This document shows positions 22,625-32,781 of a stretch of DNA of 64,000 nt, in pieces; within the stretch, counting starts at the first letter, position 1, and the number at the start of each line of letters is the position of its first letter. This DNA is from Diplonema papillatum (Eukaryota > Euglenozoa > Diplonemea > Diplonemida > Diplonemidae). The position numbers were made by a program, and so were the translations under genes. Under the pieces are notes generated by a model. The model did not search any database. It worked only from the letters and a program-made list of their open reading frames with translations, and had not been told where the DNA came from. Location: contig JAPJBO010000434.1 in the NCBI GenBank assembly GCA_030068145.1, positions 121,375 through 185,374 of the forward strand. Direction: 5' to 3'.

Positions 22625-23734
22625 TTATCTCTTCGCACGTGAAGTGTCATGCTTTCGCCTCTTTAGCTCGTCTTGATCGTCGCGCTCAGGCGCGCGTTTG
22701 GTGCTTCGCTTCTTCTTCGATTGCTCGTCGAGGTTCATCGGTTGCGCGTCGATTTCTGCTTTTTCTCGGCGCCTGGGCGATGGTCGTGGCGCATCGACGC
22801 GTCCTTTGCGTCTTTTCGGTACCGGCTCCGCCGCGGAGTCCGATTGCCGCTTCTTCGCTGGCGTTGATGCCGTCTTCCCGACCTTCGTTGCTGATGTCGG
22901 CGTTGATGTTGCGGGCTCTCGCTCGCCTTCCGCTGCTTCCCGCAGAATGAACACTACGTTCTCACGCTTCGCCTGTCTCGGCGCCGGCGCGGGGCCCTCC
23001 AGCTCCGCCTTCCTCTTCTTCGATGCTGCTTCTTCTCCTCTCTTCTCCTCATAACTCCTCGCCACGGCCGCCAGGTGGTGACCCTTCCGACAGCACAGTT
23101 TCGGCCTTCGACTCCGCAAGTCCGCGAGCCGGCTGCAGTGCGCACACGTCGGCATGCCATGATCAAGGCACCGGTGGTGTCCGTTGCGGCAGCACTCCGC
23201 GATCGTCTTGCACGTCGCGCATTGCGTCAGGCGGTGCTGCGCGCAGAACTTCACCGCAAGGCCGTCGTCTTCCTTGTGGTGGGCCTTACAGCACCACGCC
23301 ACCGACTTGCCCCGGCGCTTGCAGACGTCGCACTTCACCTTTTGGTGCTCGTGGCACACCCGCTCACCCCACTTTTCGTGTCGGGGAACCCCTTCCGGCA
23401 CGTACCACGGATCCCCTCCGACGACTGCCAACTTCTTGCCTTTCTTCTTCTCCGTAGCATCGTTGAACACCGCCCATCTCGCCGCACGCTCCGCTCTTCC
23501 ACCTCCGTACGTCGGGAAAAGATCCATCCCCCACGCCTCGCCGTTGAATCCGTGCCGAGCCGTCGTCAGCTGCGTCTCGAGCACTTCCATCGTCTCCGTA
23601 CCACCACGGAAGATTGGCCTCATCTCGTACCCCGTGAGGCACGGCGGGGCTCCCACCGTTCTCAGTGTAATCGAGTGTAGTAGAGTGTAATCGTTTGGAT
23701 TAGAATGCAAAGAATCTGTGGCGATAATCTGCAT
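22625..23734 (-). pseudogene. 5'-truncated tandem copy of the Cys/His-rich basic protein gene
   Basis: From SLRTVG-APPCLTGYEMRPI onward this frame matches residues about 153-493 of the next ORF at high identity, including all three Cys/His blocks and the basic tail. It lacks the first 150 residues; its apparent N-terminus is translated from the flanking ATCGAGTGTAAT repeats and from 3' flank of the neighbouring copy. The frame is otherwise intact, so loss of the 5' end is recent. Expression is doubtful without a proper start. Confidence 0.75.
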
Positions 23735-23748
23735 CGCCGACTGCGCGG

Positions 23749-25185
23749 TTATCTCTTCGCACGTGAAGTGTCATGCTTTCGCCTCTTTAGCTCGTCTTGA
23801 TCGTCGCGCTCAGGCGCGCGTTTGGTGCTTCGCTTCTTCTTCGATTGCTCGTCGAGGTTCATCGGTTGCGCGTCGATATCTGCTTCTTCTCGGCGCCTGG
23901 GCGATGGTCGTGGCGCATCGACGCGTCCTTTGCGTCTTTTCGGTACCGGCTCCGCCGCGGAGTCTGATTGCCGCTTCTTCGCTGGCGTTGGCGCCGTCTT
24001 CCCGACCTTCGCTGCTGATGTCGGCGTTGATGTTGCGGGTTCTCGCTCGTCTTCCTCTGCTTCCGGCAGAACGAGCACCACGTTCTCACGTTTCGCCTGT
24101 CTCGGCGCTGGCGCGGGACCCTCCGGCTCCGCCTTCCTCTTCTCCGTTGTTGTTTCTTCACCTCTCGCCACGGCCGCCCGGTGGTGCCCTTTCCTGCAGC
24201 AGTGCCCGGGTCTCCTACTCCTCAGGTCGGCGTGTTTCTTACAGCCGTCGCACGTCGGCATGCCATGGTCGAGGCATCGGTGGTGATGGTTGCGACAGCA
24301 CTCCGCTGTCGTCTTACACGTGGCGCACTGCGTCATCCGGTGCTCGGCACACATTTTTACGGCTAGGCCATCACCCTCCCTGTGATGGGCCTGGCAGCAC
24401 CACGCCACCGACTTGCCCCGGCGCTTGCACACGTCGCACTTCACCTTTTGGTGCCCGGGGCACACCCGCTCACCCCACTTTTCGTGTCGGGGAACCCCTT
24501 CCGGCACGTACCACGGATCCCCTCCGACGACAGCCGACTTCTTGCCTCTCTTCTTCTCCGTAGCGTCATCGAAGGCCGCCCATCTCGCCGCACGCTCCGC
24601 CCTTTCTCTTCCGTACGTCGGGAAAAGGTCCATCCCCCACGCCTCGCCGGTGAACGCATGCCGGCTCGCCTTCAGCTGCGTCTCCAAGATTCCCATCGTC
24701 TCCTCGCCGCCGCGGAAAATTGGCCTCATCTCGTAGCCCGTGAGGCATGGGGGGGCCCCTACCGTTCTCAATGAACCTATCTTCTCCAGCTTTCTACCCG
24801 GCAGAAGCGGCCCCACCCCTTTCCGCTCAAGCGCTTCCCCGATCGTTTTCAGCATCCGCGCCAACATTCTCGCACGGATACACAGCGGCGTCCCACCTGT
24901 CGTCGCCACTAAACTGCCCGGTAGATCGAGCCCGGTGTACACTTCGAAGTCTACTGCGAGCTCTGCCGTCGAGACGTCACCCGCTACCGACCAGCACATC
25001 CCATCCAGCCAATACTGCAGCGCCCGGAACCACCTCTCTCCTGCGACCGCCGTGAAGGTCCCCGGTCCAGCGATCGCTTCGAAATTCAGCCGGCGCGGGG
25101 GGCAGTCGTCAGGGTGCAGTTGTCTCCAGGGGTGGCCGACTGCCCGGTCTCTTCCTTCTCTCTCCAGCCGTCGTCTCTCTTGCAT
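23749..25185 (-). CDS. Cys/His-rich triple zinc-binding basic protein of a mobile element
   Basis: 478 residues from ATG (MQERRRL) at 25185; the frame upstream is only TTG plus subterminal repeats. Positions below count from 25230, so subtract 15. Residues 60-110 (FRALQYWLDGMCWSVAGD, then VDFEVYTG) resemble a region I associate with protist retroelement polyproteins, but only loosely. Residues 257-350 hold three consecutive blocks of pattern C-x2-H-x4-C-x2-C ... CC-x2-HH: CPGHQKVKCDVC, CAEHRMTQCATC and CLDHGMPTCDGC. Each can be expected to bind zinc. The C-terminal 140 residues are Lys/Arg-rich with nuclear-localisation-like clusters (KKRQSD, PKRRKGR). Inferred role: a DNA- or RNA-binding protein of the surrounding element. 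The family is not one I can name. Confidence 0.6.
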   Translation of the reverse strand: MQERRRLEREGRDRAVGHPWRQLHPDDCPPRRLNFEAIAGPGTFTAVAGERWFRALQYWLDGMCWSVAGDVSTAELAVDFEVYTGLDLPGSLVATTGGTPLCIRARMLARMLKTIGEALERKGVGPLLPGRKLEKIGSLRTVGAPPCLTGYEMRPIFRGGEETMGILETQLKASRHAFTGEAWGMDLFPTYGRERAERAARWAAFDDATEKKRGKKSAVVGGDPWYVPEGVPRHEKWGERVCPGHQKVKCDVCKRRGKSVAWCCQAHHREGDGLAVKMCAEHRMTQCATCKTTAECCRNHHHRCLDHGMPTCDGCKKHADLRSRRPGHCCRKGHHRAAVARGEETTTEKRKAEPEGPAPAPRQAKRENVVLVLPEAEEDEREPATSTPTSAAKVGKTAPTPAKKRQSDSAAEPVPKRRKGRVDAPRPSPRRREEADIDAQPMNLDEQSKKKRSTKRAPERDDQDELKRRKHDTSRAKR

Positions 25186-25263
25186 GACTTCGAGTGTAAT
25201 CGACGCGTAATCGAGTGTAATCGAGCTCAAGTCGCTTTCAGGGGGGGTAGGTGAATTGGCTCA

Positions 25264-27064
25264 ATTCGGTCGGCTGCTTTGTGCGGCAAAAAAAGACCGC
25301 AACAGCACGGGACCACTCATCGTGTAGGGTTCGCGTTGTGGGGGAATTTTCTTGACCAGTCGACGTCGTGCTCGGCCCTCCAAACGCGTCGAAAGGAAAA
25401 AGTCGGTGTAGGTGGGGTGGGGGGGGGGGGGGGGGGGCTTGGTTTTCGGTGGACCCCCTCTCTTTCAACAAAGTGCTGCGGCTGCAAACACATACGTATT
25501 GACTTGTGGGGGTCCGCTGGGCAGGTTCTACATACATGTCAGAAAGAAAGGGGCCACTGCGGCCCAGTGAAAATGACCCAATGAAGAGCCGGATACGCAC
25601 ACGAGGGCAATTCTGCTTCCTCAATGACGGGGCGGAGGGAGGAAAGAAATTTGAAAACGGGGGTTTGCCTTCTGTGCTATCTTTGTGTCTCTGTTTTCAG
25701 TCGTCTTCACAACCATGGAAGAAATGTGAAAACGGGTTTTTGCCTAGAGGCTTTTCGTGTTTTTTTGCAAATGCTTTGAGCTATCTTTGTGTCTGTGCTT
25801 TCAGTCGTCTTCTTAACCATGGAATGACGGAGATTGAGAGGAGAAACCGTACACAGCGAGAGTAGGACAACGTGGAAACGGAAACTACAGTTTTCGTCGA
25901 CCGCGCTAACCCTGAGCCCAAAATCCTGTACGTGGTTTCATGTGGCAAACTGGCACATGATCATGATAAGAAGGCACTACTTGAGCGGTTCAGTTTCCTC
26001 ACACATTGCATGTGGCTGAAAGAAATACTCGAGGGACTGCCTTGTGCTCATTTCGAAGGAGGCTAGAGGGGGAGAAAACAATACAACTACGAAGTGGGTC
26101 TTTTTTGTTGAACGCTTACTCCCGCCACTAAACCCAGACTTACCTGTGTTTCGTGTGGGCTACAGCACATTTACCTTCTTTGATCTATCGCAACTGGCAG
26201 TCTCCTCAAGCATTTCCTACAAAGCAGGTGCTTATACAAAAAAAAAAAAAAAAGGAGAACCCAACAAAACAAACCAAAAGGGGGTTGCGAGTTTTGGGCC
26301 GGTACCTTACGACACCTCGGCGGCCCCAGGGCCTCTTTCGCAGCCACCTGCACGTGTTCTCCATGGCACCCGCGCGGTGCGCAGGTGACGTAGTCGAGTG
26401 ACAAGTTCGAAATCAGAGTAGGATTCTTGGTTTGATTCGCTTGTGCACGAATCTTTAAAGGGATTCTTGGGTTATTCGTCGGGCGGGCCTCCCGGTTGGC
26501 AAGCATGTATCAGTGATCCGTGAGTACTCCGTTCGAATTCGCTCGACGGACTTTCCGATTCAGCGCCAGCAGCTCCCGCTCGTTCGTTCACGCACTGAGT
26601 TCCTTTCCAACTGGGAGGGTGGGAAGCTCCGTGCGTTTTTCCACTGCCGAAAACACTGGGCGCAGGGGAGGGGTAGTTTTTGGAGGGATTTGAGAGATGA
26701 GCGCATTTGTAGATTCGTCAGTGTCACTTGTCACAATGGTTGTGTTCACTCGACCCCGTTTTGACTGGTTCCGTCGCCTCTTGTTTGCCGGGCATGTGCG
26801 TGTGTGGGCGTATGGGCCCGCTGCAAACGGACGAAGCGGTTCCACTCAATTGGAATGGGGCCGTTGATTCTTGATTGATTGTTTGACTGGTTCTTCATGG
26901 TAGGCTCCTTCAGAGCTCTGCCTTTCGTGCTGGTGGCCCTGACACCCCGTATTTGCATCAACCTGCGCGCCTGTGTGCGGTGCTTGGGAAACGGGTGAAG
27001 AGGCTCGAAATCTCCGCCTGCCTCGAGAACAACGCCCTCGCGGTGCTGCGGAAACCACTCTTGT
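25264..27064. other. Intergenic DNA with A-tailed repeat; no supported gene
   Basis: Holds a G17-class homopolymer run near 25420-25437, a local duplication (GTGAAAACGGG(T/T)TT...CTATCTTTGTGTCTGTG...TTTCAGTCGTCTTC, about 25650-25720 and 25725-25825), and the family 1 repeat copy at 26026-26250. Open frames have no recognisable domain. Confidence 0.5.
26026..26250 (+). repeat. Dispersed repeat family 1 (A-tailed, SINE-like), full copy
   Basis: A unit of about 220 bp: CTCGAGGGACTGCCTTGTGC ... GGAGGCTAGAGGGGGAGAAA ... ACGCCCGCCACTAAACCCAG ... TGTGGGCTACAGCACATTTA ... CAAAGCAGGTGCTTATAC, ending in an A run. Good copies are at 48222-48587 (one and a half), 39700-39945, 40730-40915 and 54686-54870; fragments are near 1908, 28240-28330, 43563-43655 and 62690-62752. 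The A-rich 3' end and dispersed, variably 5'-truncated copies suggest retroposition. No A/B box recognised, so I do not call it a tRNA-derived SINE. Confidence 0.8.
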
Positions 27065-27323
27065 TAGTGGGGTGGACAATGCAACCCTTAGACAATTCTG
27101 CTAGTAGGGTGAGCACTCCAACCCTTAGACAATTCTGCTAGTGGGGTGAACAATCCAACCCTTAGACAATTCTGCTAGTGGGGTGAACAATCCAACCCTC
27201 AGACAATTCTGCTAGTAGGGTGAACACTCCAACCCTTAGACAATTCTGCTAGTGGGGTGAACAATCCAACCCTTAGACAATTTTGCTAGTGGGGTGAACA
27301 ATACAACCCTTACACAATTCCGC
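27065..27323 (-). repeat. Seven tandem 37-bp units derived from LSU rRNA
   Basis: Read on the minus strand, each unit is GCAGAATTGTCTAAGGGTTG then GATTGTTCACCCCACTA. This corresponds to the conserved eukaryotic LSU rRNA stretch containing CAGAATTCACCAAG and GTTGGATTGTTCACCCACTA. The units are 90% or more identical and directly continue the LSU fragment at 27324-27432. So a normally single 37-nt piece of the large rRNA has been amplified seven-fold. Confidence 0.85.
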
Positions 27324-27432
27324 TCGTCTAGGTTAGGAAGAGCCGACATCAAAGGATCAAGAAGCAACGTCGCTCTGAACGCTTCGCCTGCCACAAGCCA
27401 GTTATCCCTGTGGCAATTTTTCTGTCACCTCC
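27324..27432 (-). rRNA. LSU (28S-like) rRNA fragment, degenerate
   Basis: The minus strand contains CCACAGGGATAACTGGCTTG, GTTCAGAGCGACGTTGCTTC, TTGATCCTTTGATGTCGGCT and CTTCCTA, the peptidyl-transferase-region block conserved in all eukaryotic LSU rRNAs. It differs from the universal sequence at several positions (for example AATTGCCACAG for GTTACCACAG), and no other rRNA sequence adjoins it except the 37-bp array. It is best read as a pseudogene fragment. Confidence 0.9.
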
Positions 27433-30027
27433 GCATGCAGGAAATTTTCGGCACAACACCGAAAGTCGATCCAAAGCGCACGCTCTGAAGCTCCCACCAT
27501 GCAGAAGCTCTTTCCAGCCTATTCTTTCAGAATTAATGAAAAGTTCGCTTGAGAAATCCGGGATTTTAGAGTCTCCGGGTGACCTTCGTCAAATGGGTTC
27601 TGTTGATGGCCCACCTGCTGACCATCGATGTCCTCGTGATACGTTCTTTCCTGTGTTTCCAGGACCGCTGCCCCCCGCTGCAGCGCGGCTGCGTCGAGTT
27701 TAGAGTGCGCACGCCCGATGAAAGGCACACGGTGAGTGGCTTATGGGAGAAGCGGGAGAAATACTCGGCGTAGCTGCTTTGACTCTGGATGGAAGGGAGA
27801 AAATAAAGAAGTAGAGGGGAAAACAATCTGATTTGTTCTTAGCTTACACCACCGGGTGCTGTTTTCTCACAGGACTTTTGACCTGTTGCGTTTGTGTGAT
27901 TTGTCGTGTTGGGGTAGACCCGCATGACCTCACGTCCGTTCAACACGTGGTTCGGTAGCTACAGTACTTGGGATCCCTTCGGTTCTTTGTCTGGCAGCTA
28001 TTGTCGAGCATTTCCTTTCAAGCTGGCGCTTGTGTAAAAGAAAATGCGTAGGTTTCGTTCTCTTCTTTTGCTTGTCGTTGCCGACAACCTTATTTGCTTT
28101 TCAGCATCTTTTCGTGACGGTATTTCAGGTTTTCTGGACATACTGGTGCCACCATATAGAGTTTTCCTACTTTCCCTATGCCGCCCGCGTCGTGTTGTAC
28201 CAACAACAAGAAACACTCGGACGGGTCGCCCAGTGACTACTTCGACAGAGGCTGGAAGGGAGGACCAAACACGCACAGCTACTTGGCTGCAGATTCACCG
28301 ATGTTTCGTGTGGGCTGCAGCACATTTTCTCTCTTTTGGGATTTTTTAGAGTTCAGCTTCGCTTGAGAATCCGGAACTTTAGAGTCTCCGGGTGACGTTC
28401 GTCAAAATGGGTTGTTTTTGCAACAGCTGGCGACCCCCCCGAGTATTCCTGAGGCAGTCTGTCCCTATTTCTTGGAAGCGCATCTAACTGCCTATCCACA
28501 GTTTATCAGTCTAACAGCCGGGGACGGACCGGCTCAGTATTTTCTTCCACCATTTCCGACGAAGCAGGTGCTTGTACACGAGCAAAGAGAGGAAATGTTG
28601 CCATCAAAACGACGCCCACCTTGTTCCGCGGAGGGTGACGTATGCGGCATACTTCCACAACAATATGCGAAGAACCAGAATCTGTCCCACATGCCCTGTG
28701 TGCATGGCCCTTTGGGCCACGGCACGGGATATTGGGTGAGAACACGTCCAAACGGAGCCATGTTTGCTGCTGTGAAGAGATGTGCTACAAGACTTTCCAA
28801 GGAGCCTCGGGGTTACCCGCAGTTTCTCGACAACATGCAGACCCCTCCGTTGGCGAAGGGATAACCACAATTACGATACAGAAACTGAAGTGCCTGAAAG
28901 AAAAGCACCCTGCTGGGGTGTTCGCATCTCGCGAGAGCAGGAGGAAGCTGCTTCAGCCGATCCAGCAATACGCGCAAAGTCTCAAAAGAGAGAGAGAGAG
29001 AGGGATCAAAAACGAAGTGAGAGAAGCTCTCTACCAACCCAAAAGGACAACATCGATCAGGCTGACTTAAGTCCGGCTCTGGAAACCGTCCCGAACTGAA
29101 ACTGAAATCTATCCCTGTCATTATTTGTTCGCTTCTTCTTTTCTTCTTCTTTTTTACCAACTATGTGCGGACCTGTTGGTCAGGTAAGAAACAGACAAAG
29201 ACCGCACGAGCAACCAGCACCTCCCCTTCCCGAAAACCCTGCATTGTTGGGGCGGCTATTTTTCGGCGCACCCTATTGTTGGCTACCCTGTTAGGATGAG
29301 CTCCACCCGGAACCGAATCCAGGAGGGTTTGAGCTGAGGCGGGTCTTCACTACGGCTGAAAACTCCGAGCGCAACGATCCAGCCCGACCCAGCAGGCAAG
29401 AACGTCAGCCACACTTTCCCTATTTTTTAGAGTTATAGTTCGCTTGAGAATCCGGGGTTTTAAAGTCTCCGGGTGACCTCCGGGTTCGTCGAATGTGTTG
29501 TAGCTAATACGTACTGGGTTTCTTTTTGTAGTGGTTCTTTCTTTTCCCGGCAGGATTTTGCCAGTATACTGGACGAGAAGGTCTACGCTCGAAAAGCGCG
29601 AACAGAAGGTTGTTCAAGCCGGCATTCACTCTGAAACCCGCCCGAAAGGAGGAGGGTGCGGGGGCGTTTTCTCTCGGTGCCTTTCTTACCCAACTCGGAG
29701 CGAGCATATCTCCTAGGTGTCGACTGGAACGCTGCCCCAGGCTGAGGGGTCCTTTTCAACCCAGGTGTTGCCTCTTTTTTAGCGTTGTTTGTGGATTAGA
29801 AGGTCGGTATTTTAAAGTCTCCGGTTGACCGTAGAGGCTTGGGTATGGAGGGGGTTTTCCCAGGTTTCTTGACTTTTGGGGTTTTGGTTGTATTGGGGGG
29901 TGGGGGGTGTGGAGCACCATGGTCTCGGTAGAAAGCGATGATGACTGTCGTTTTGCATACAGTACGACGCACTTTTTCCACTCACACTCTCTAGGCGAGC
30001 CGAAGAGACACTCACGTCACGTATACA
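27433..30027. other. Intergenic DNA packed with dispersed repeats; no supported gene
   Basis: Includes family 2 repeats (27537-27606, 28346-28421, 29426-29500, and a variant at 29784-29835 whose near-twin is 39029-39085), the partner of the 3636-3830 repeat (27845-28045) and family 1 fragments. The longest plus-strand frames have no domains and are interrupted by repeat material. Confidence 0.5.
29426..29500 (+). repeat. Dispersed repeat family 2 (TTTAGAGTTATAGTTCGCTT type)
   Basis: A short unit of about 70 bp: TTTAGAGTTATAGTTCGCTT, GAGAATCCGGGGTTTTA, AGTCTCCGGGTGACC, TTCGTCGAATG. Other plus-strand copies: 1996-2070, 6165-6212 (diverged), 27537-27606, 28346-28421, 37465-37523, 41037-41085, 53743-53803 and 55081-55145. 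A minus-strand copy lies at about 53070-53106, and head-only fragments near 20138, 37897, 40011 and 43794. CCGGGG...TCTCCGGG could form a small hairpin. It often sits next to family 1 copies. Function unknown. Confidence 0.8.
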
Positions 30028-30337
30028 CAGGGCTTACGCTCCGCTTTCGGTCTCAGAGAAAATACGTGTGGTCCACATGTGGGCGCTTAAAGTTCGAGGG
30101 TGAAAACCCCTTTCCCCTCATGTGCGGCGGCAAAGAAAATAGCGTCGCTAGGTGGCTACTGGACTTGGCGACACCTGGCTGTGCGGCCTTGACCACTAGT
30201 GGAGTAGACTCCCCTGCATGTGGACCAATAAATCAAAATCCACATGTGGTACCTGTGGATCCACACGTGGGGGAACAAAATCCAAAAAGAATTAACGTGT
30301 GGAAATCCACACGTTCCACACGTGGAGCGTAGCCCTG
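30028..30337. mobile_element. hAT-like MITE with 8-bp target-site duplication
   Basis: A 310-bp element with ends CAGGGCTTACGCTCC and GGAGCGTAGCCCTG, an inverted repeat with one gap. It is flanked on both sides by CGTATACA (30020-30027 and 30338-30345), an exact 8-bp duplication. Starting with CAGGG and making 8-bp duplications is typical of hAT elements. Inside are many CACGTGTGG/CCACACGTG palindromes. It has no coding capacity. A second copy is at 48121-48786 with its own 8-bp duplication, proving mobility. Confidence 0.92.
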
Positions 30338-30467
30338 CGTATACATTCGTCGCAATGATTGCGGCGCCCACGCCGCTAACTTTCATGGGGTGTTCACCAT
30401 GGGGAAAGTCCGACGTGACAGGCTAGTCGACAGAGGGTGACGTCAACAAGAAAAGAGAACATTTCCG

Positions 30468-30740
30468 GAGTTGGGGCTTGCACTGACAAACGAAGCAACA
30501 GACGATTAGCATCAACTGCCCAAAGGTGATGAAAATGATAAGGCATAAGTTTCTTGTTCTTCGCGTGTACAGGGTATAAACCTCTCTGGGGGGTGTTTCC
30601 TGTATTAGCACTTTTTCGTTGGCTTCGTTTTCTCTTTCATGTGCAACCGTTGTTCCGGAAATGTTCCCGTCAGTACAGATGTACCAGGGGACTTTAAAAC
30701 CCCGGTGTCCCGTGTCAGACACTGGGAAAACCCGGTGTGT
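30468..30740 (+). repeat. Dispersed repeat family 5
   Basis: Shared blocks are GGGCTTGCACTGACAAACGA, AGCA(A/T)(C/A)AACTG(A/C)CCAAAGGTGATGAAAA, CCTGTATTAGCACTTTT, and TTCATGTGCAACCGTTGTTC with CGGAAATGTTCCC. Related copies are at about 38597-38820 and 43045-43245, with weaker pieces near 7282-7370, 53655-53710 and 53990-54140. Non-coding. Confidence 0.7.
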
Positions 30741-30819
30741 CAAAAAAAGAGGGGAAGAAAGTCAGACGATTTCTGGGAAAAAAGAATTTCCGGATTTCTG
30801 TTTTGTCACTGTGTAGGCT

Positions 30820-31135
30820 GGAAATGTTCTCGTGGAAACTACTGGCGGAAATTTCTTTCGTGGAAGGGAAACTGGTGGTGGAAAATTTTCTCACGACAGA
30901 AAAACTGATGGAAACTTCGTCGAGGCGAAAGCTACTGGCGGAAATTTTTCTCGTGAAATGTTCTCGTGGAAACTGCTGGCGGAAACTTCTTTTGTGGAAT
31001 ACTGTTGGTGGGAATTTTCTCTCACGACAGAAAACTGATGGAAAATTTCTCGTGGCGGAAATTTCTCGTGGCAGAAACCTGATGGAAATATTCTCGTATC
31101 AGAAACCACCGGCGGAAATTTCTTTCATGGAAAAC
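30820..31135. repeat. Degenerate tandem repeat of GGCGGAAATTTCT(C/T)TCGTGG units
   Basis: Units built from AAACTACTGGCGGAAATTTC, TTCTCGTGGAAAC and CTCACGACAGAAAACTGATG recur six to eight times with variable spacing. No frame is conserved and no flanking inverted repeats were seen. Confidence 0.7.
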
Positions 31136-31570
31136 TGTTTTGCGATCTTCGTACTTAGCTGGCTGGCCAGAAAATGCGTCAAAGAATTTCCACGCCTGCG
31201 GTGCAGGTATTTTGGCTGAGTATCTTTTCCGTAATGGGGCTATCACATTATTTGCTCATTCTGTTCACAATGTTCCACCGTGGCAGGCAATGCAGGGGCG
31301 TTGTGCAGGACGAAACCCTGCTGCAGCCGGTGAACAGTCAACGTGTTTCCGCCCATCTGTTTAGCTGTAAGTGCGACCGTCAAAATTTCCGCGCCTGGCG
31401 CAGGTTTAGTTGACATGTCAGCCAACCTAGTTATGACGAGCCACACATCTGTAAGTGCGACCGTTTAAAAGTTTCCGCGCCTGCGGCGCAGGGCTCCTTT
31501 AAGAAACACAAAACCGCCACAAGAAGTGCTGAGTCGGTGTTCCGGAGTTTAACGCTGGTTCAATCCTGGC

Positions 31571-31942
31571 GTGCACCAGAGGCGGCACACGCACGCAGAA
31601 GCCAAAAGCAGCGTAAGAAGGAAGACGAGGAGATCCAGACAGCACATGGCGGCCGACGGACCACAGAGGCGAAAGGCAGAACAGGAAAGGCAGGCGCGGT
31701 CGGTACGAGAAGCGGCAATCGCGGATAAGGCAACGAGTACAGAGCAGCCGTCGCGCAGAAAAGCAGTAAAGCGACCCGCGTCGCAGGTGGCACAAACCGT
31801 AGAAGCCCGTGTGGCAGGGAGTGGAGACGAGGTGATGCAAGACGAAGGGGAAGCGCGAAGCCCCCAGCCCGGACGGACCAACAAGACGCAAGACCAGGCG
31901 ACCAAAAGAAGGAGGGGGACGCGACCCAGAGACCCGGGCTAA
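31571..31942 (+). CDS. Hypothetical basic protein ORF (doubtful)
   Basis: A 123-codon frame from ATG to TAA, rich in R, K, Q and A (for example RRKAVKRPASQVAQTV and TKRRRGTRPRDPG). No domain is recognised. Its composition recalls the basic tail of the Cys/His-rich element protein, so it could be a mobile-element remnant; it lies among repeats. No homology to the trusted genes is visible. It may be a chance frame in GC-rich DNA. Confidence 0.2.
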   Translation: MHQRRHTHAEAKSSVRRKTRRSRQHMAADGPQRRKAEQERQARSVREAAIADKATSTEQPSRRKAVKRPASQVAQTVEARVAGSGDEVMQDEGEARSPQPGRTNKTQDQATKRRRGTRPRDPG

Positions 31943-32781
31943 GTAGCTTGGAACTAGTGTGATGGACCTTTCTTCGGAGGGGCTCACACACTCAAAGATC
32001 GACTTATACGCACGCAGAAGCCAAAAGGTGGTTCACCACCACAAAATATATCGCTGCGCGGGCAGGTCTCCCCCCACCCGATGCGTCAACACAGCCTACA
32101 GTGCGGGTCGGGGCCACAGTAGGGGTGGGGGTGACTCACCGCTGACTGCCGTGTGATTCCCCAAAACCCCGGTTTAGAGCGTAGATTTTCGTCCCAAGGC
32201 ATCCCTGCTGCCCAAGTGTTGTCAAAAAAAAAAAGAATAGGCGTGTGTTTGTTTGTACGTGCCGGGGGAGGATTAGCCTGTTAGTGAGTGATAGTGAGTG
32301 AATATGATCGGTAGGCTAATCTTCTCCCAAACACGCTGCCAGCGTTCTCTTTCGTGTTTACAATTAATTGTTCCTACGAAAAATTGACCTCACACCGGGT
32401 TTTTGGCTGACACCGGGTTTTCCGCTCCAACCCCCAAACTTTTAAAGACCCCTGAGATGTACTATTAAGAAGAAAAAAAACGGAAGAAAAGATGGGGCTT
32501 CATTCGCAGGGGGGGGGGGGCAGTGTTCCAGGTAAACGGTAAACGTTTACCGTTTATAAACGTTTACGTTTACTCATTTTGGAGTAAACGTTGAGTAAAC
32601 GTTGAGTAAACGTTGTGTAAGCGTTTACTGTATCAAGGGCGGCATCCACTGGAAACGCAATCTATCAAAGAAGAGGGGCAACTAAGTAAAATATCCAGAC
32701 GGACCTTTCGTCACAAATGGCGAACAAGCGCACAGGAGACGCCGGGAGGGGGTGACATTCACGGAAGCACCCGGATCGAAG

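Larger units (their letters stand above)
22522..25263. mobile_element. TIR-bounded element carrying two tandem Cys/His-rich ORFs
   Basis: The left end TGAGCCAATTCACCCACCCC (22522 on) is the inverted complement of GGTAGGTGAATTGGCTCA (ending 25263), giving TIRs of about 24-26 bp that differ mainly in C-run length. Subterminal CGTAATCGAGTG-type repeats occur just inside both ends and between the two internal copies (23663-23695). TCAAGTCGCTT stands just outside the left TIR (22508) and just inside the right one (25228). I see no target-site duplication and no transposase motif. It may be a non-autonomous DNA transposon or an integrated unit of unknown type. Confidence 0.6.
30338..32520. other. 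Intergenic DNA with degenerate repeats
   Basis: Contains the repeat family 5 copy (30468-30740), a degenerate tandem region (30820-31135) and a low-confidence ORF (31571-31942). The rest, including a CAAAAAAAAAAAAG run near 32224, shows nothing recognisable. Confidence 0.5.
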
